A stretch of DNA of 64,000 bases from Diphasiastrum complanatum (taxonomy: Eukaryota; Streptophyta; Lycopodiopsida; Lycopodiales; Lycopodiaceae). Each line of letters opens with the position of its first letter. Within the stretch, counting starts at the first letter, position 1. Both the position numbers and the translations under genes were made by a program. Below, one piece after another: positions 36,301-48,300 of the stretch. The notes beneath the pieces were generated by a model. That model was not told the origin of the DNA. It searched no databases and worked only from the letters and a program-made list of their open reading frames with translations. The stretch is from positions 71,465,617 to 71,529,616 of the forward strand of contig CM055095.1 in NCBI GenBank assembly GCA_029204225.1. Direction: 5' to 3'.

Positions 36301-39300
36301 GGATTTTCGCAAAGCTTTTGACTCTGTTCCACGACATCTTCTTTTCCAGAGACTGTCTTCACTTGGCTTTTCAGAGGATACTATTGCTGCGATCATTACT
36401 TTATATGAGCGAGTCTTGGCACGTTTCAGAGATGGTAGTGGCTGGTCCTCACAGATACATTCTACCATTGGGGTGAAGCAGGGTTGCCCCTTATCACCCA
36501 CTCTTTTTGCACTATATATAGATGACCTCGAGCGGATTATTCGCGAGGAAGGTGGAGAGGGCTGTCCCCTAGCAGACATTATTATCCCCATTCTCTTGTA
36601 CGCTGATGATGTGGTTCTCCTCTCATCCTCTGCAGCTGGTTTACAGAGTCACCTTTCTGCTTTACATCACTTTTGCCAGCGTTGGGGATTGACGGTTAAC
36701 CTTAAGAAGACTAAGATTATGGTGTTTAACACCAACAGACAGCATATGAGAGATGTGATTTTCTATTATGACGGGCTACCGATTGAGATCGTGACCTCCT
36801 ACACCTATTTGGGAGTTCTTTTCTCTGGTCCGCTACTCACTTTTCGACCAGCAGCCACCGCCAGGCTCCGCAAGGGGCATACCGCTCTTGTGCATATGGA
36901 GAGATTTTGCTCTACTTATTATGTGCAGGATCTTGCTACCAGATGCCTACTATTTTCTGCTACTGTCTCCCCAGTTGTGCTATATTCGGCTGAGACTTGG
37001 TGCCCTGATTTATCACGCGATACATGGAGAGATCTTACTCGTATCCAGATTCTCATGCTCAGTAGGATAATTCGGGCTAAGCCCTCAGTACCACATGATA
37101 TCATACTAGCCGAGTTTGCTTCTCCTCCATTAGTTGTTGGTGCTATGTTTCAGATCATCACCTTTCTTCACAGGGTATCAGATCTAGATACCTCCAGATA
37201 CATTGTTGCTGCTCTCACTTCATCTTGTACCCTTGCAGATCAGGGAGCCAAGCACTCTTGGTATCGCAGTGTCTCAGCCCTTCTTCAGACTTGGGGTTTA
37301 TCCGCACTTGATCTTCCGAATGGAACCCATGCTTATATCAGACAGCAGATTTACCGGAGCTACATACGCACTATATGGTCACATCCTGATCCAGATAGGG
37401 TCAAGCTACATTATTATGGCACACATCTTTTACGGCTGGACGTTTCGGGCTTGCCTATTCTTCCAGTTTATCTTACACAGACGCTATCTTTTGGTCTGAG
37501 ATATCGTATAGGACAGCTTCGAGTCTCTTCTCATCAGCTTGCTATCGAGACAGGTAGATACACAGACACTCCCAGATTGCAGCGGATATGTCAGCTTTGT
37601 TCTCTTCAGGAGGTGGAAGATGAGTTTCATTTCATCTTTCGCTGCCCAGTATACTATGAGATTAGAGGACGATACCATTGTTTATACCGAGATATTCCCC
37701 TCACGTTGAGCTCCTTCCTCGAGTATCCAGATGCTAGATGTGTGGGTCTTCTTTTGAGAGAGATGTATATTTTACGAGCTTCACTTCTACCTACGCTCTC
37801 AGATATGGATTCCAGTCAGGCTCACATTACTCAGTTCTTCCAGAAGCGAGACAGAGTGGATATTTCGGTTGCGGATTTTGACGTCCCCGTCCGAAGATCG
37901 AAGACACAGAGAGTTTCGGCTCGATCCAGTGCTACTAGATCTTTATACGCCTCCCACCAGCCTACATCACGACCCACTACTACCATCACTCATTACTTTC
38001 AGCTTGCTCGTAGCTAGTTTCCTCCGCGGAGCAGGTGGTTAAGCTCTTGCTTTGTACCCTCACCAGCTGGTGGTCAAGCTTGGATACTTTTTCTCTTAGA
38101 GACAGAGAGATCGATATTTTAGTTTTAGTTTTACTGTCTTTTCATTGGTAAATAAGTCCTTATGCGGACAATGCTTCTCACATTTTGTACTCTCTTTTGT
38201 CTTATGTGCCCCTGGGCACCAAAAGACGTTAATAATAATAATTCTAATTCTAATTCTAATTCTCTCTCTCTCTTGCTACCATCTCTTCCATTGTTGTCCA
38301 CAAATCTATCCATGCTTGGGCTCTTCGTGGGAGATCTCTTGTTTATGCTTAGCTATTGCTTGTAGGGCTTGAGCCATTGTTCTTCATTTGATATCAACAT
38401 CTGTGATTATGTTCATAACATGGTATTAGAGCACTTTCCTGTGCTTCCCTCTTCTCCCTCTCAGCTCTCTCCTTCATCTCTCTCTCTTGCTGCCATCTCT
38501 TCCATTGTTGTCCACAGATCTATCCATGCTCTCTGATGTGACGACTTATGTCCTCTCCTTCAGTATTTCGATTGGTTCATGCATTCTTGCTCCTATATCA
38601 TGTGTACTTACATTCTTTTTGTTATTCCTTATGATTGGCTATTACCACAGCTATTGCTTGGGGACTGTCTTTCAGTTTATAGGGTTCTTTCTTTTTAGCC
38701 CAAACATTGTGGGCAATGTTTTTTTAAAGTTGGGGAGTGTTATGAACTCACCTAAGCTAATCCTAATTACTAAGTGGCCCTAATTGGGATATCTTTAGGT
38801 ACTGGGCCATTACTATTAAGGGCATGTCCTTATGGGACCCAAGTACCCTTAGTTGCCCTAATTTCTAGAAGGTTCCACTAAGGGCCTCTAGATAGTATAT
38901 ATAGGGCTAGACATTAGATACAGGGTCCATTGTATTCATTCTCTGCTAATAGGTATTGCTTGGGCTCTTCGTGGGAGATCTCTTGTCTATGCTTAGCTAT
39001 TGCTTGTAGGGCTTTAGCCATTGTTCTTCATTTGATATCAACATCTGTGATTATGTTCATAACAATGGCCTCTTGATACTGCGAGATATACTGTATTAAG
39101 GATTTGTCCATTATTGTTCTCTCCCAGGCTTTCCAGGCTCTATCAAGTTCATTTTCAGGTATAAACTCTCGTAGGAAGGCCTCTTCAAAAGCCTTTCATG
39201 ACCGGGGGGTCTGCCCGGTCTCCTGGAGGTTTAACCACCACTTGTAGGCCATGGGTCCCAGGGAAAGACTGGCCTCGATTGCTTGCAAATGGTCAGGGGT

Positions 39301-42300
39301 CTACTTAAGAGCATGAATGTTCTTCCATTTGTTGAGGAAGGTATGTAAAATATCTGCATTTCTATCCGTCTCTTCCCCATTAAAAGTAGGAGGTTTTAAA
39401 TCTTTAAACACACTGGGATGAGACCGAATAGGCTCACCCGATACTGATGGAAGTGGTGAAGGGGACGGTTGAGAAGTGGAAGGGTAGAGCTATGGGTCTG
39501 CTGTCCCCAAAAAACCAGAATTGAAGGTCTGAGTTTGTAAGAAAAATCTGATTTTGATTGCTAACTATCCTTGCTGTCAGACTAGTGTTCCTGCTGCTCC
39601 AAAAAAACTCAGATTTCAAGCTGGAAACTGGTTTGAATTTTGTAGAAGAATTCACTTCAACAACGATGGATTTGCTCTCAGATTCTGATCTAATTCTCTG
39701 AATTTGTAGTGTTGAAGGCTGGATTTACAGCGATGGACTTGAAGACATATGATTCCCTGTCCAGCGCTGACTTTACCCTTGATTTCACTCACAAAATTTG
39801 CTTGCAAAGAAGGATTTGATGCTGCAACTACAGCGATGGATCTGCACTCCAATTCTGATCTGAAATCCACTCAGTTTGCAACAAATTACCCTGAAAAAGC
39901 AACGATGGAGAGCTGGAACTGCCTCACTGGATTTTCTCTCAGAAAGTAAGTAATTTCACTGAAATTACAGCGATGGATAGCTGATTCTACAGCGATGTAT
40001 CTCCCCCACTCTTTTCTGAATGCAAGAAGATCTTTTCCTACCCTCTGATAACTTTCTCTATTGCTGAAAAACTCCCAATAGATGGAGATGGCTCTGATAC
40101 CAGTGTTAGAGATCTAAACACCACAGTAGGGCAAACACTAACTGATCCACCCAACCTTGCCAACTCCCTGATATGGAGTAAGCCCCTCCTAGCACAGTGT
40201 GAGGACTGGTAGCATGCATGCTGCCAAGTGTCGGCCACGTGGCACTGACGTGGCCGACTGCACGTCGGGACCCAACATGGGTTCCTATCCTACTGACAGG
40301 GTCCCTAGGCTGTGTTAGGCCCGCCATGGCTATGGTCTGTGCCGGGGCACACTACTCACATTGTCTTGCCCTGTTGGACGTGTACACTGGTCACACCCCT
40401 GACTGTGGTATCTGATCTCCTGTGTTCTCTAGGGTTCCGGCACTGGTTACAGGCTCGTAACATGTCCTTTGTGAGCCAGGGTGCTCTGCACACGGGTTGT
40501 CATGACATTCATGCAGGATTTGGGCCCTTATATCATCATTTTCTGGCACACAAACTCTTCCATTCCGGAAAAGCAGCCCATTCCTAATGGAATACTCTCT
40601 TAATATCTTGTCCTGAGGAGAAATCTTGGAATCCTGCATTCCAAGCACATCACTAGATCTAGAAGAACCTGCCAGGACGTCTAGCCAAATACGACCGAAG
40701 TACCTATCGGTTTTACACAAATCTCTTAAGGACAGATATAACTCAGATTGGATCTTGGAAAAGCTTAACTGATTAACCTCTCCAATCCGGCTTAAGGCAT
40801 CTGCAACACTATTAGAAGTACCCTTCCGGTACTCAATGTCATTTCCAACCATCTGGCCTTATCCTAAGGTCAACCGCATCGTTAATATACTACGCTTGAT
40901 GGTCAGTAACTATGGTAAACTGAGAGCCATACAAATAATGTCTCCACACTTTCAGGGCATGAATAATAGCAAAAAGCTCCTTGTCGTAGGTGGAATACCG
41001 CCTTTGAGCAGGATTTATCTTGCTTTCAACAGCAACCGGTCTACCATCCCAATATAGGACTGCACCTATAGCATAGTCACTAGCATCCGTCTCAAGTACA
41101 TACGGCTTGTTAGGATCGACTATGTGTAAAATAGGTGCTGTAGTTACACAGTATTTGAGGTTCTGAAAACTTTGATTCAACTCTTCAGTCCACGTAACCG
41201 GAGGACTGAATTTATTGTGTCGGCTTGTTCTTTTAGCCCCTTTGAGGCCATTTGTCAAAGACGATGCAATTATTGCATAACCCATGATAAATTTATGAAA
41301 AAACCCCATAAAGTCCAAAAAGGACTTAATTTTCTGGATGGTTCTAGGGATTGTCCATTCACGAATTTGTCGGACTTTATTTTGGTCAATTTCTAACCCG
41401 TTGTCCGAAATAACGTGACCGAGATAAAAGATCATGGTGTAACATCTTAAGGTAGAGGTTACAAGGAGGATGCGATGGAGGGCACTGCTGTTATGGCTGA
41501 TATGTGTAGTGTATTGTGTGCTGTGCATTGTCATGCACTAGAAGATCGGCTGAAGTTAGATGAAAGATTGCTGTTGCCAAATCCTTGCACTGTTCCTTTG
41601 CTAATGTTCATTATGACAAGTTTGCTATCAAATATATCACTAGCATGAACCACTAGAATGTTGTTGCATAGAACTGAGTGGCATGTGAAAATCAGCTCCC
41701 AACTCTAAACTGCATCACTTTGATAGTCAAACAATGTCCTTGGGAAAGAATGCTTATCTCATCCAAGTCATATGGGATATGCTGATCACCATGTGGCTGT
41801 CCAAAACTGACAGTAGGAGTTTGTAATAATGTGCTGGGAGAACTTTGATACATAATAGGAGATCTCGGTTAAAATATAACTTTCATTGCATAGAGAGAAG
41901 TACCATGTCGGTTGAATGGAACAGAGGTGCCATATGAAGAGACTAGAGTTAATTAATAAACATCCTGAAATAGCCACATGCCTGCAAGAAGGCAGCCACA
42001 AGTGAACTGCTGTATGTGGGTAGAGATGATGCATATTTTATGGGCTAATATATTAGTAGAACCGAAAAAGAATAATCACTTCCTCATGGCCTGCCCAACA
42101 GAAATTGCTGCAACACTTATGGACTTCAGCAACATTTCAATACTGGTGGTGGTGCACAAGCAGGAATTCTGCTACTCAATGTAGTCAATACTGCCATACC
42201 AATGGACCAGGAGTACCAAAAGAAAGCATCACTACTTAGTTGACTTCATAACAATGGAAGAAGGATGGTGCTATTGAATATCAGTATCAATAACTAACAT

Positions 42301-45300
42301 CACTTTGCCAATAGGTACCATAAGCATTCTGCTACCAGTACCCACATGCCTAGAAAAGAACTCTGCCAAGATTTGCGCTAAGAAGTTTGGTGCCCACATA
42401 TCAAGACAGGACTTCATCCAAGCCGAATGTCTGAGGTAGCTCTAATAGTCATGTACGTCCCAACCTAATGGACTACATTTCCAAAGGAATGTAAGAGTAC
42501 CACCACGTTCCGCTGTCTCAATTTGAGAGAGCAGAGTGCTAAAGAAGACTGTTCATATCAACACATAGATCTCCATTTGGAGGAAGGATCCATGAATCTC
42601 AAATAGACTCAAACAAAACTGGAACAACCTTGCAACAACTAGCTATATTGACCAAGAATGCCATGTAGTAGTAATGATGTTATTCCAGTATGAACTTTCC
42701 TTGCCTGGTTGGTGGGCTAATGAACTGTTCTACAACTTAATTCAGGCGTTATAGAGCTTTGAAGATCCTGTCATTGTCTTTCTGTTGTTTTCTTGAGGAC
42801 ATGAATTGTTTTCTTTTGGAAACCATGGGCGCCTTTTTATCTTGGTTTCTGATGCCACCTTTCATTCTTCCTTAGAAACAGCCTACATGTCAGATCCTTT
42901 CATGTTCTTCCGGACAGGTTCAATCTGCTTAGAAAATAGCTTGAGATTAGCAGGAATGTCAAGATAATTTGTTGAGTGCAAATGTAGTTGTCACTTTCTT
43001 AATAAACAAATATTTCTGAAACCAGCATAGCTTTGACGACTTTTTCTTGAGGTTATGAACTACTGCTCTGTAAACATTTATGAAAAAGTCCTTAAACTTA
43101 AATGAACCGTTTATCACCTTTTTGATGGTTTAATTGATTCCTGTAACTTCTAGCTCTAATTTGATTTCTTTGATAAACTTTGCAAGTCTTTGCAAACTTT
43201 GAGAACCTTACCACAGCTTATTTTTATTTTACCATCAACGTACCCTGAACTTGTAGCTGTGGTTTAAAAGGACAAACATTTATTTTGTGGATAATATTTT
43301 CTTTCATAATCAAGAATACAGATGTAGTTTGGTCCTGGATGACATTTGACATCTTATATCAATTTGGTATTCATGTGCAGCTGAAAACTACTGTGGATGA
43401 ACTATGAAAGTGAATAAACATGTTTTTATGTCTTGAATAACAGTTTGTGGGTGTGTGTGGTTTCCTTTATTTTGTTGCAGTTCAAGTGGCAGCCTTTTTT
43501 GATGGGTTCTGTTGTGCTAGCAATATTACTTGTGATGAAGCATCTGGTGAGTTCTTTGTTAATTATAATGTATTCGTTTGATGCTCATCTATATTCCTTA
43601 CTTTCAGCAAATTAGCTTCCATCCTAACAGTTATTTTTCAGTTTTGCCACTACTTTGCTTCACCGTCATTGCAGTTTTTTAATGGCTGCCTTTTTTGTCG
43701 TTCATAAGCATCAGGCCACCCATTACAATATCATTTTTTATATTTTGCATTTGAAAGAAATATCAATAGCAAACATTAGCAGAACAAATGATATTGGCTG
43801 AATGTTGAAGCATCAAGTACTTACTTGACAAAAGGACACTTCTAGAGGTCATCACGAAGTAGGTCGTTCTTTTGGTCCAAGAACTCTTTTGTGGAAATCT
43901 TAAAATTTTACTAGTAATATTGTGATGTTCTTAGGGCGAATAGTAAATAGGAGAGGATTGGTGGTGAATTCATCAAAGAAGAAAATTACTTTTTGTATTG
44001 GTCCGTGACAGACAGGTACGGAAAAATCAAGTACGGAGTTGCAACCCCAAAACTACAGAGAGCGTTGACAAAAGACTGACAATTCCATAAACAAAATAAG
44101 ATGCATCATCCGCACATTGTACCTTACTTCCATTTTGCACTTTTACTAATTTAGTAAATGCTTCTTTGCGAGAAGTCATATGACAAGTAGCACCACTATC
44201 AATCACCCATTCAATGGGCTGAAAATCAGCAACTTGCAAAACAGAATCTGAATTCCTCATAGACGTAGTAGTACTAGTAGAAGCAATATTAGACACAAAA
44301 GCATAGTCTTGGTTGAAGAGGTCACCACTAGCTTCAAGCTCTTGCTCCAAAGTAGCAAGTGAAGCACTAGTATCAATTCCTTTACTCTCCTCTTTCGCAA
44401 GCTTCTTCTTACAATCCTTGATGAAGTGCCCATACCTTTTGCAATAATGGCACTTCCCTTTTTTCTTTTGAGTGTTGACATCCTGACCTCCAACGGGCTT
44501 TTGCTCATCCTTGGAAGGAGGCTTCCCCTTTCCTTTTGACTTGCCTTTGCCCTTGCCTTTCGTGAAGAAAGCTTGATCTTGTTGAGTGTCACCCGCAAAG
44601 TTTTGCCTCGTTTGCTCCTCTTGAAGAAGCAGCCCAACAAGTTCATCAAAGGAGAGTTGTTGTCCCCTAAGAGAGATACTCAAAGATGAAACAAATGGAA
44701 GATAAGATGAAGGTAATGAGTTGAGAGTAATGGAAACAAATTGAGCATCCTCAATTATCTCATCAATATTGAGAAGCTCCTCACGAAGATCCTTGATCTT
44801 CGTCAAGTGATTGGTCACTTGATCCCCTTCTTGCATCTTCAACAAAGAAAGCTGATTTATGAGATACACCACTCTTGCTGGATTTTTTACTCTATACATA
44901 GTATAAAGTGTATCCCACGCACTTTTAGATGTCTTACAAGACCTAATATGAGGTAAGATAGATCTTTTCACAGCAAGAGCAACCATAAAATGTGCTTGTG
45001 CATCCCTTCTATCCCACTTCTTTTGTTCTTCCGAAGATGGAGAAGATGATGTTGATGATGATGATCCACGAGGTGTAGGAGGTGCCAAAGACAGAGGCCT
45101 TTCCTCATCACCATTGACCAAATCCAACAACCCTTTCGCTATGAGAAGATTCTTCATCATGTAACTCCACAAGGAGTAGTTTGTGCCATCCAACCGATCT
45201 TCACTAAACAAAGAACTGATAGCTTCCGATTCTTTAGCCATTACCTCCAACAAAATTTCAGCTTGTAGTAGATAGGAAAGAGAGCCTTTCCCCAACCAAA

Positions 45301-48300
45301 TCTACTCAAAAATTTGCAGCAAACAAAGAGCTGAAAGTAGGAGCACAAGATATCTTTCAATCTGCAACCTTAGTGCCCAAAAGATAATGGATAGATGGTT
45401 GTCTTTCTGCACAAAAAAACCAGCTTCTTGAATATTAGGTTAGCTTCGATTGAAACCTACACCGAAACCCAATTAGGAAGTCAAATAGTGTGATCAACAC
45501 ACACTCCAATAGGGCTGTTGAAAGCACCCTACTACTTGCTGAGAATCTGCAAATTTCCAGCCACAAGTTGACCTAAACCTGAATAGGGTTTGCTGAATTT
45601 TGGGCGCCCTCCTACACAAATGCAAACCTGAAAACAAAAACAGCAAGATAAGGAGACACCACAACCAAAAATCAGTTGCAGATTTTTGGGCGGCCTCCTC
45701 CAAACACAACTTGCTGAAAACTGGTTGCATAAAAATCAGATTTGAGATTCTGATTTTTGGGTGCCAAAAATTGCTCCTCCAAGATTTCTGATGGCCACCC
45801 TCCTTCAACCTGAAAAGAGACAAAAAAGTTGATCCAAACTCCACTTGAAAAGATCAGCAAGATGCTGAAATTTCACAACAAAAAGCAGAGAAGCTCCTCT
45901 TCTGGTAGGGCGCCAACAAACAAGCTTGTTGCAAATCCGATAGCTCTGATACCATGTTAGAAATCCATAAATCATAATATGGATGGACAGACTAGGATTC
46001 GAACCCAGGACCTCCCTCATACCGGATGGGATGCTCTACCACTGAGCTATCCGCCCTGTTTGATAGTTCTCTCTAGAGTGTGGAATGATATTCCAACACC
46101 CCCCCTCAAGCCACACTTGGTTGGGGTCCTAGCTGTCACCTGCCCCACAACTTGGGCCACCTAACCATGGCTTTGACACCATGAACTGTTAGGTCTAACT
46201 TGGCTCTGATACCATATAGGAAAGCAAGAGACAAGTCACCAAGATCTAGTTATCAATCAATCTCCACAAGAAACAAGAGAGAAGAGGCTGGGCGCCCAAC
46301 TCTAAGAGAGAGAGAGAGAAAACAGCAACAAGAGCAATGGAGAGCCAAACTGTATAAAATGGAATACACAATGAGCATCTAAGTACTCTACCTGGATGTG
46401 ACCAAATGCCACCAAACCCTAAGGTTAACCACTTACTAAATGTAGGGCACCCCCAAAAGTCAAGATAGGGCCCCTAAACAAAATTAGACCCCTAAGGACC
46501 CACGAGTCAGTACATGACCAAAATTGGGTCCAACTGAACTTAAGACAAACTTAAGATGGCCTAAATAACTAAATACCCATGGTTACACAAATCTGGACCT
46601 TTTGGTTCAAAGTAACCTATGGATTAACTTCGGCATAGTCATTTAGACCCAAAGGTACATAAGACAAAAAAGGGAGTACAATCGTAAGGAGCATTGTCCA
46701 CGTACAGACTTATTTACTAAAGAAAGAAAGAAAAGCTAGCATATCTATCTCTCTATCTGTAAGAAGAAGTCTCAAAGCTTGACCACCAACTTGTGAGGGT
46801 ACAATGCAAGAGCTTAACCACCTGCTCTGCTGAGGAGACTAGCTACGAGCTGATTGAAAGTAATGAGTGATGGTAGTAGTGGAGCGTGCTGCAGGCTGGC
46901 GGGAAGCACGTGAAGACCTGGTTGTTAGGGACCCAACTCCCTTGGGTCCCAAACCCAAACTTGAGACTGGACGATGACTGGGCCTGTTGACTTGACCGGT
47001 GACTCGTGAACCTGCATGGGTGCCACGTGTCATGATCTAGGTGTGCACATGGCTTAAAGTCTCTCTCCTTGGAGGTATACAAGGGAAGGAGGACTCATTT
47101 GCCATCCATTCTGTCTACCTAGGAGGAGGTGGATGGAGAGCATGTGCACGGCCAAGATGTTTGCTAGCGTGAGGCATGAGATGGCTGAGAGCCTAGGCGG
47201 TGGTATGGGATGTCGTCTAGGAAGGAGGTCGGATCCAGCTTGATACGGTCATAGGCCAGGGCACGGTGGGTGGACCCGGATTAGGTCCTACGGCGGGGTG
47301 GAACGTGTAACGTTCGGTCTCTTGTGGTTATCCGGCACCTGGAGGTTTGCAGTAAGTAGGGGTTATAACATATGGTATCAGAGCCACTGCATGCTGAAAG
47401 CAGGTGCGTTGATCCGTAGTGGTTTTTTTGTAATTTACGTTGCTTCTGACGAATTTCAAAACGGATTTGAAATGCATTTTTTAGGTTCTTCTTTCCGCTG
47501 TTTTTTCATGAATTTGAAGAAAAAAGTTTAGAAAAAAAAACAGTTGGGGGCCCAAGGAGGACCTGCCATGTGGCACTGTCCGGGAAAGGACAGGTGGCGG
47601 TCCTTCCTACCCTTGTTCCGCTCAGATTCAGGTACAAATCTGCTGCGATGGGCCCTCCTCAGCGTTAAAAAAAACTTGAAAGTTCTGATCGCTGCCTGAC
47701 CAGCGATGGTCCACTAGAAACTGAGTTGAAAACTGCCACGTGGCACTGTTTGGGCCCGGACAGGTGTCTATAGGCAGCGTTTTCCTATTCCGCTCTCTTT
47801 CTAATCCTTGGCTAGTGAAATTGGGACCCTCCCTGCACACATAAAACGTTTTCTCCAGATCTGTCCCTGTTTTTCAGCGATGGACAATCTGAAGTAAATC
47901 AAGAAAAAGAGAAGGGGGGGGGGGGGGGGAGTAGGCCACCTGGCAGGTTGCCAAGAGAAGGCCAGAAGGCTGAGGTGGAGGCTAGGTGGCAAGGCAAGGC
48001 CACTTGGCAGGTAGCAGGATAGCATGGAGAGGGAGGCATACCTCTCCTATGCATCTGTTTTTTGTGAAAAGAGGTGGAGGTGGTAGTGCATCCTTCTCCT
48101 TGCTCTCTCTTATTCCTCTTGGCAGCCATGGACAATACCATTTGGTTTGTGAAGAGACAGCAAGAGTAGTTTTGTATCTACCTTCCTTGAGTAGCTTTTG
48201 ATTCTCTTCTATCATCTTTTCTTAATTCACCTCTCTTCCCCTTGTAAAAATGGAGCCTATTCCTACCACACAACCTATGTCCCCTGTTCCTGAGGCTACA

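Larger units (their letters stand above)
33323..38258 (+). mobile_element. LINE (non-LTR retrotransposon) with two long ORFs
   Basis: GC-rich 5' UTR (33323-33556) with tandem repeats, ORF1 (33557-34465), ORF2 (34466/34514-38017), and a 3' UTR of about 200 bp ending in (TAA)n(TTCTAA)n-like tail (38229-38258). It is flanked on both sides by CT runs that could be its target duplication. It is the least decayed element in the window. Fragments of relatives lie at 46640-46905, 49975-50222 and 53521-53760. Confidence 0.9.
32906..39064 (+). mobile_element. TRIM-like LTR element carrying a LINE, nested in Gypsy C gag
   Basis: It is bounded by TGTTATG...CATAACA LTRs (32906-33202 and 38738-39064) and flanked by the 5-bp duplication ATGGC (32901-32905 and 39065-39069). 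A primer site follows the left LTR and a purine run (AAAGTTGGGGAG) precedes the right one. Apart from the LINE (about 33323-38258) the internal region is only a few hundred bp and non-coding, so the element is a terminal-repeat retrotransposon in miniature. The CATTGTGGGCAATGTT block before the purine run resembles 3' ends of Tat/Athila-type Gypsy elements. Confidence 0.88.
30457..40462 (-). mobile_element. Gypsy element C nested in element B
   Basis: A 10,006-bp unit bounded by LTRs 30457-30810 and 40104-40462 and flanked by the 5-bp target duplication TGTCC (30452-30456 and 40463-40467). Minus-strand order: 5' LTR, primer site 40091-40102, leader, gag (39470-39070, interrupted by the TRIM at 32906-39064, then 32900-32200 with knuckle and protease), integrase (32166-31043), chromodomain scraps (31002-30820), polypurine tract and 3' LTR. 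RT and RNase H are deleted at about 32115-32130. Same family as 11537-15949. Confidence 0.93.
44027..46098 (-). mobile_element. Copia 5' half with short LTR
   Basis: Minus-strand order: LTR candidate 45955-46098, primer site 45943-45954, leader 45300-45942, gag-protease ORF 45295-44027. Everything downstream of protease is absent. A fair length of open frame suggests it is not very old. Confidence 0.8.

Noticed and set aside
46203-46214. Second primer-site sequence as evidence for another LTR
   Set aside because: The adjacent sequence does not begin with TG, and no LTR boundaries could be defined.
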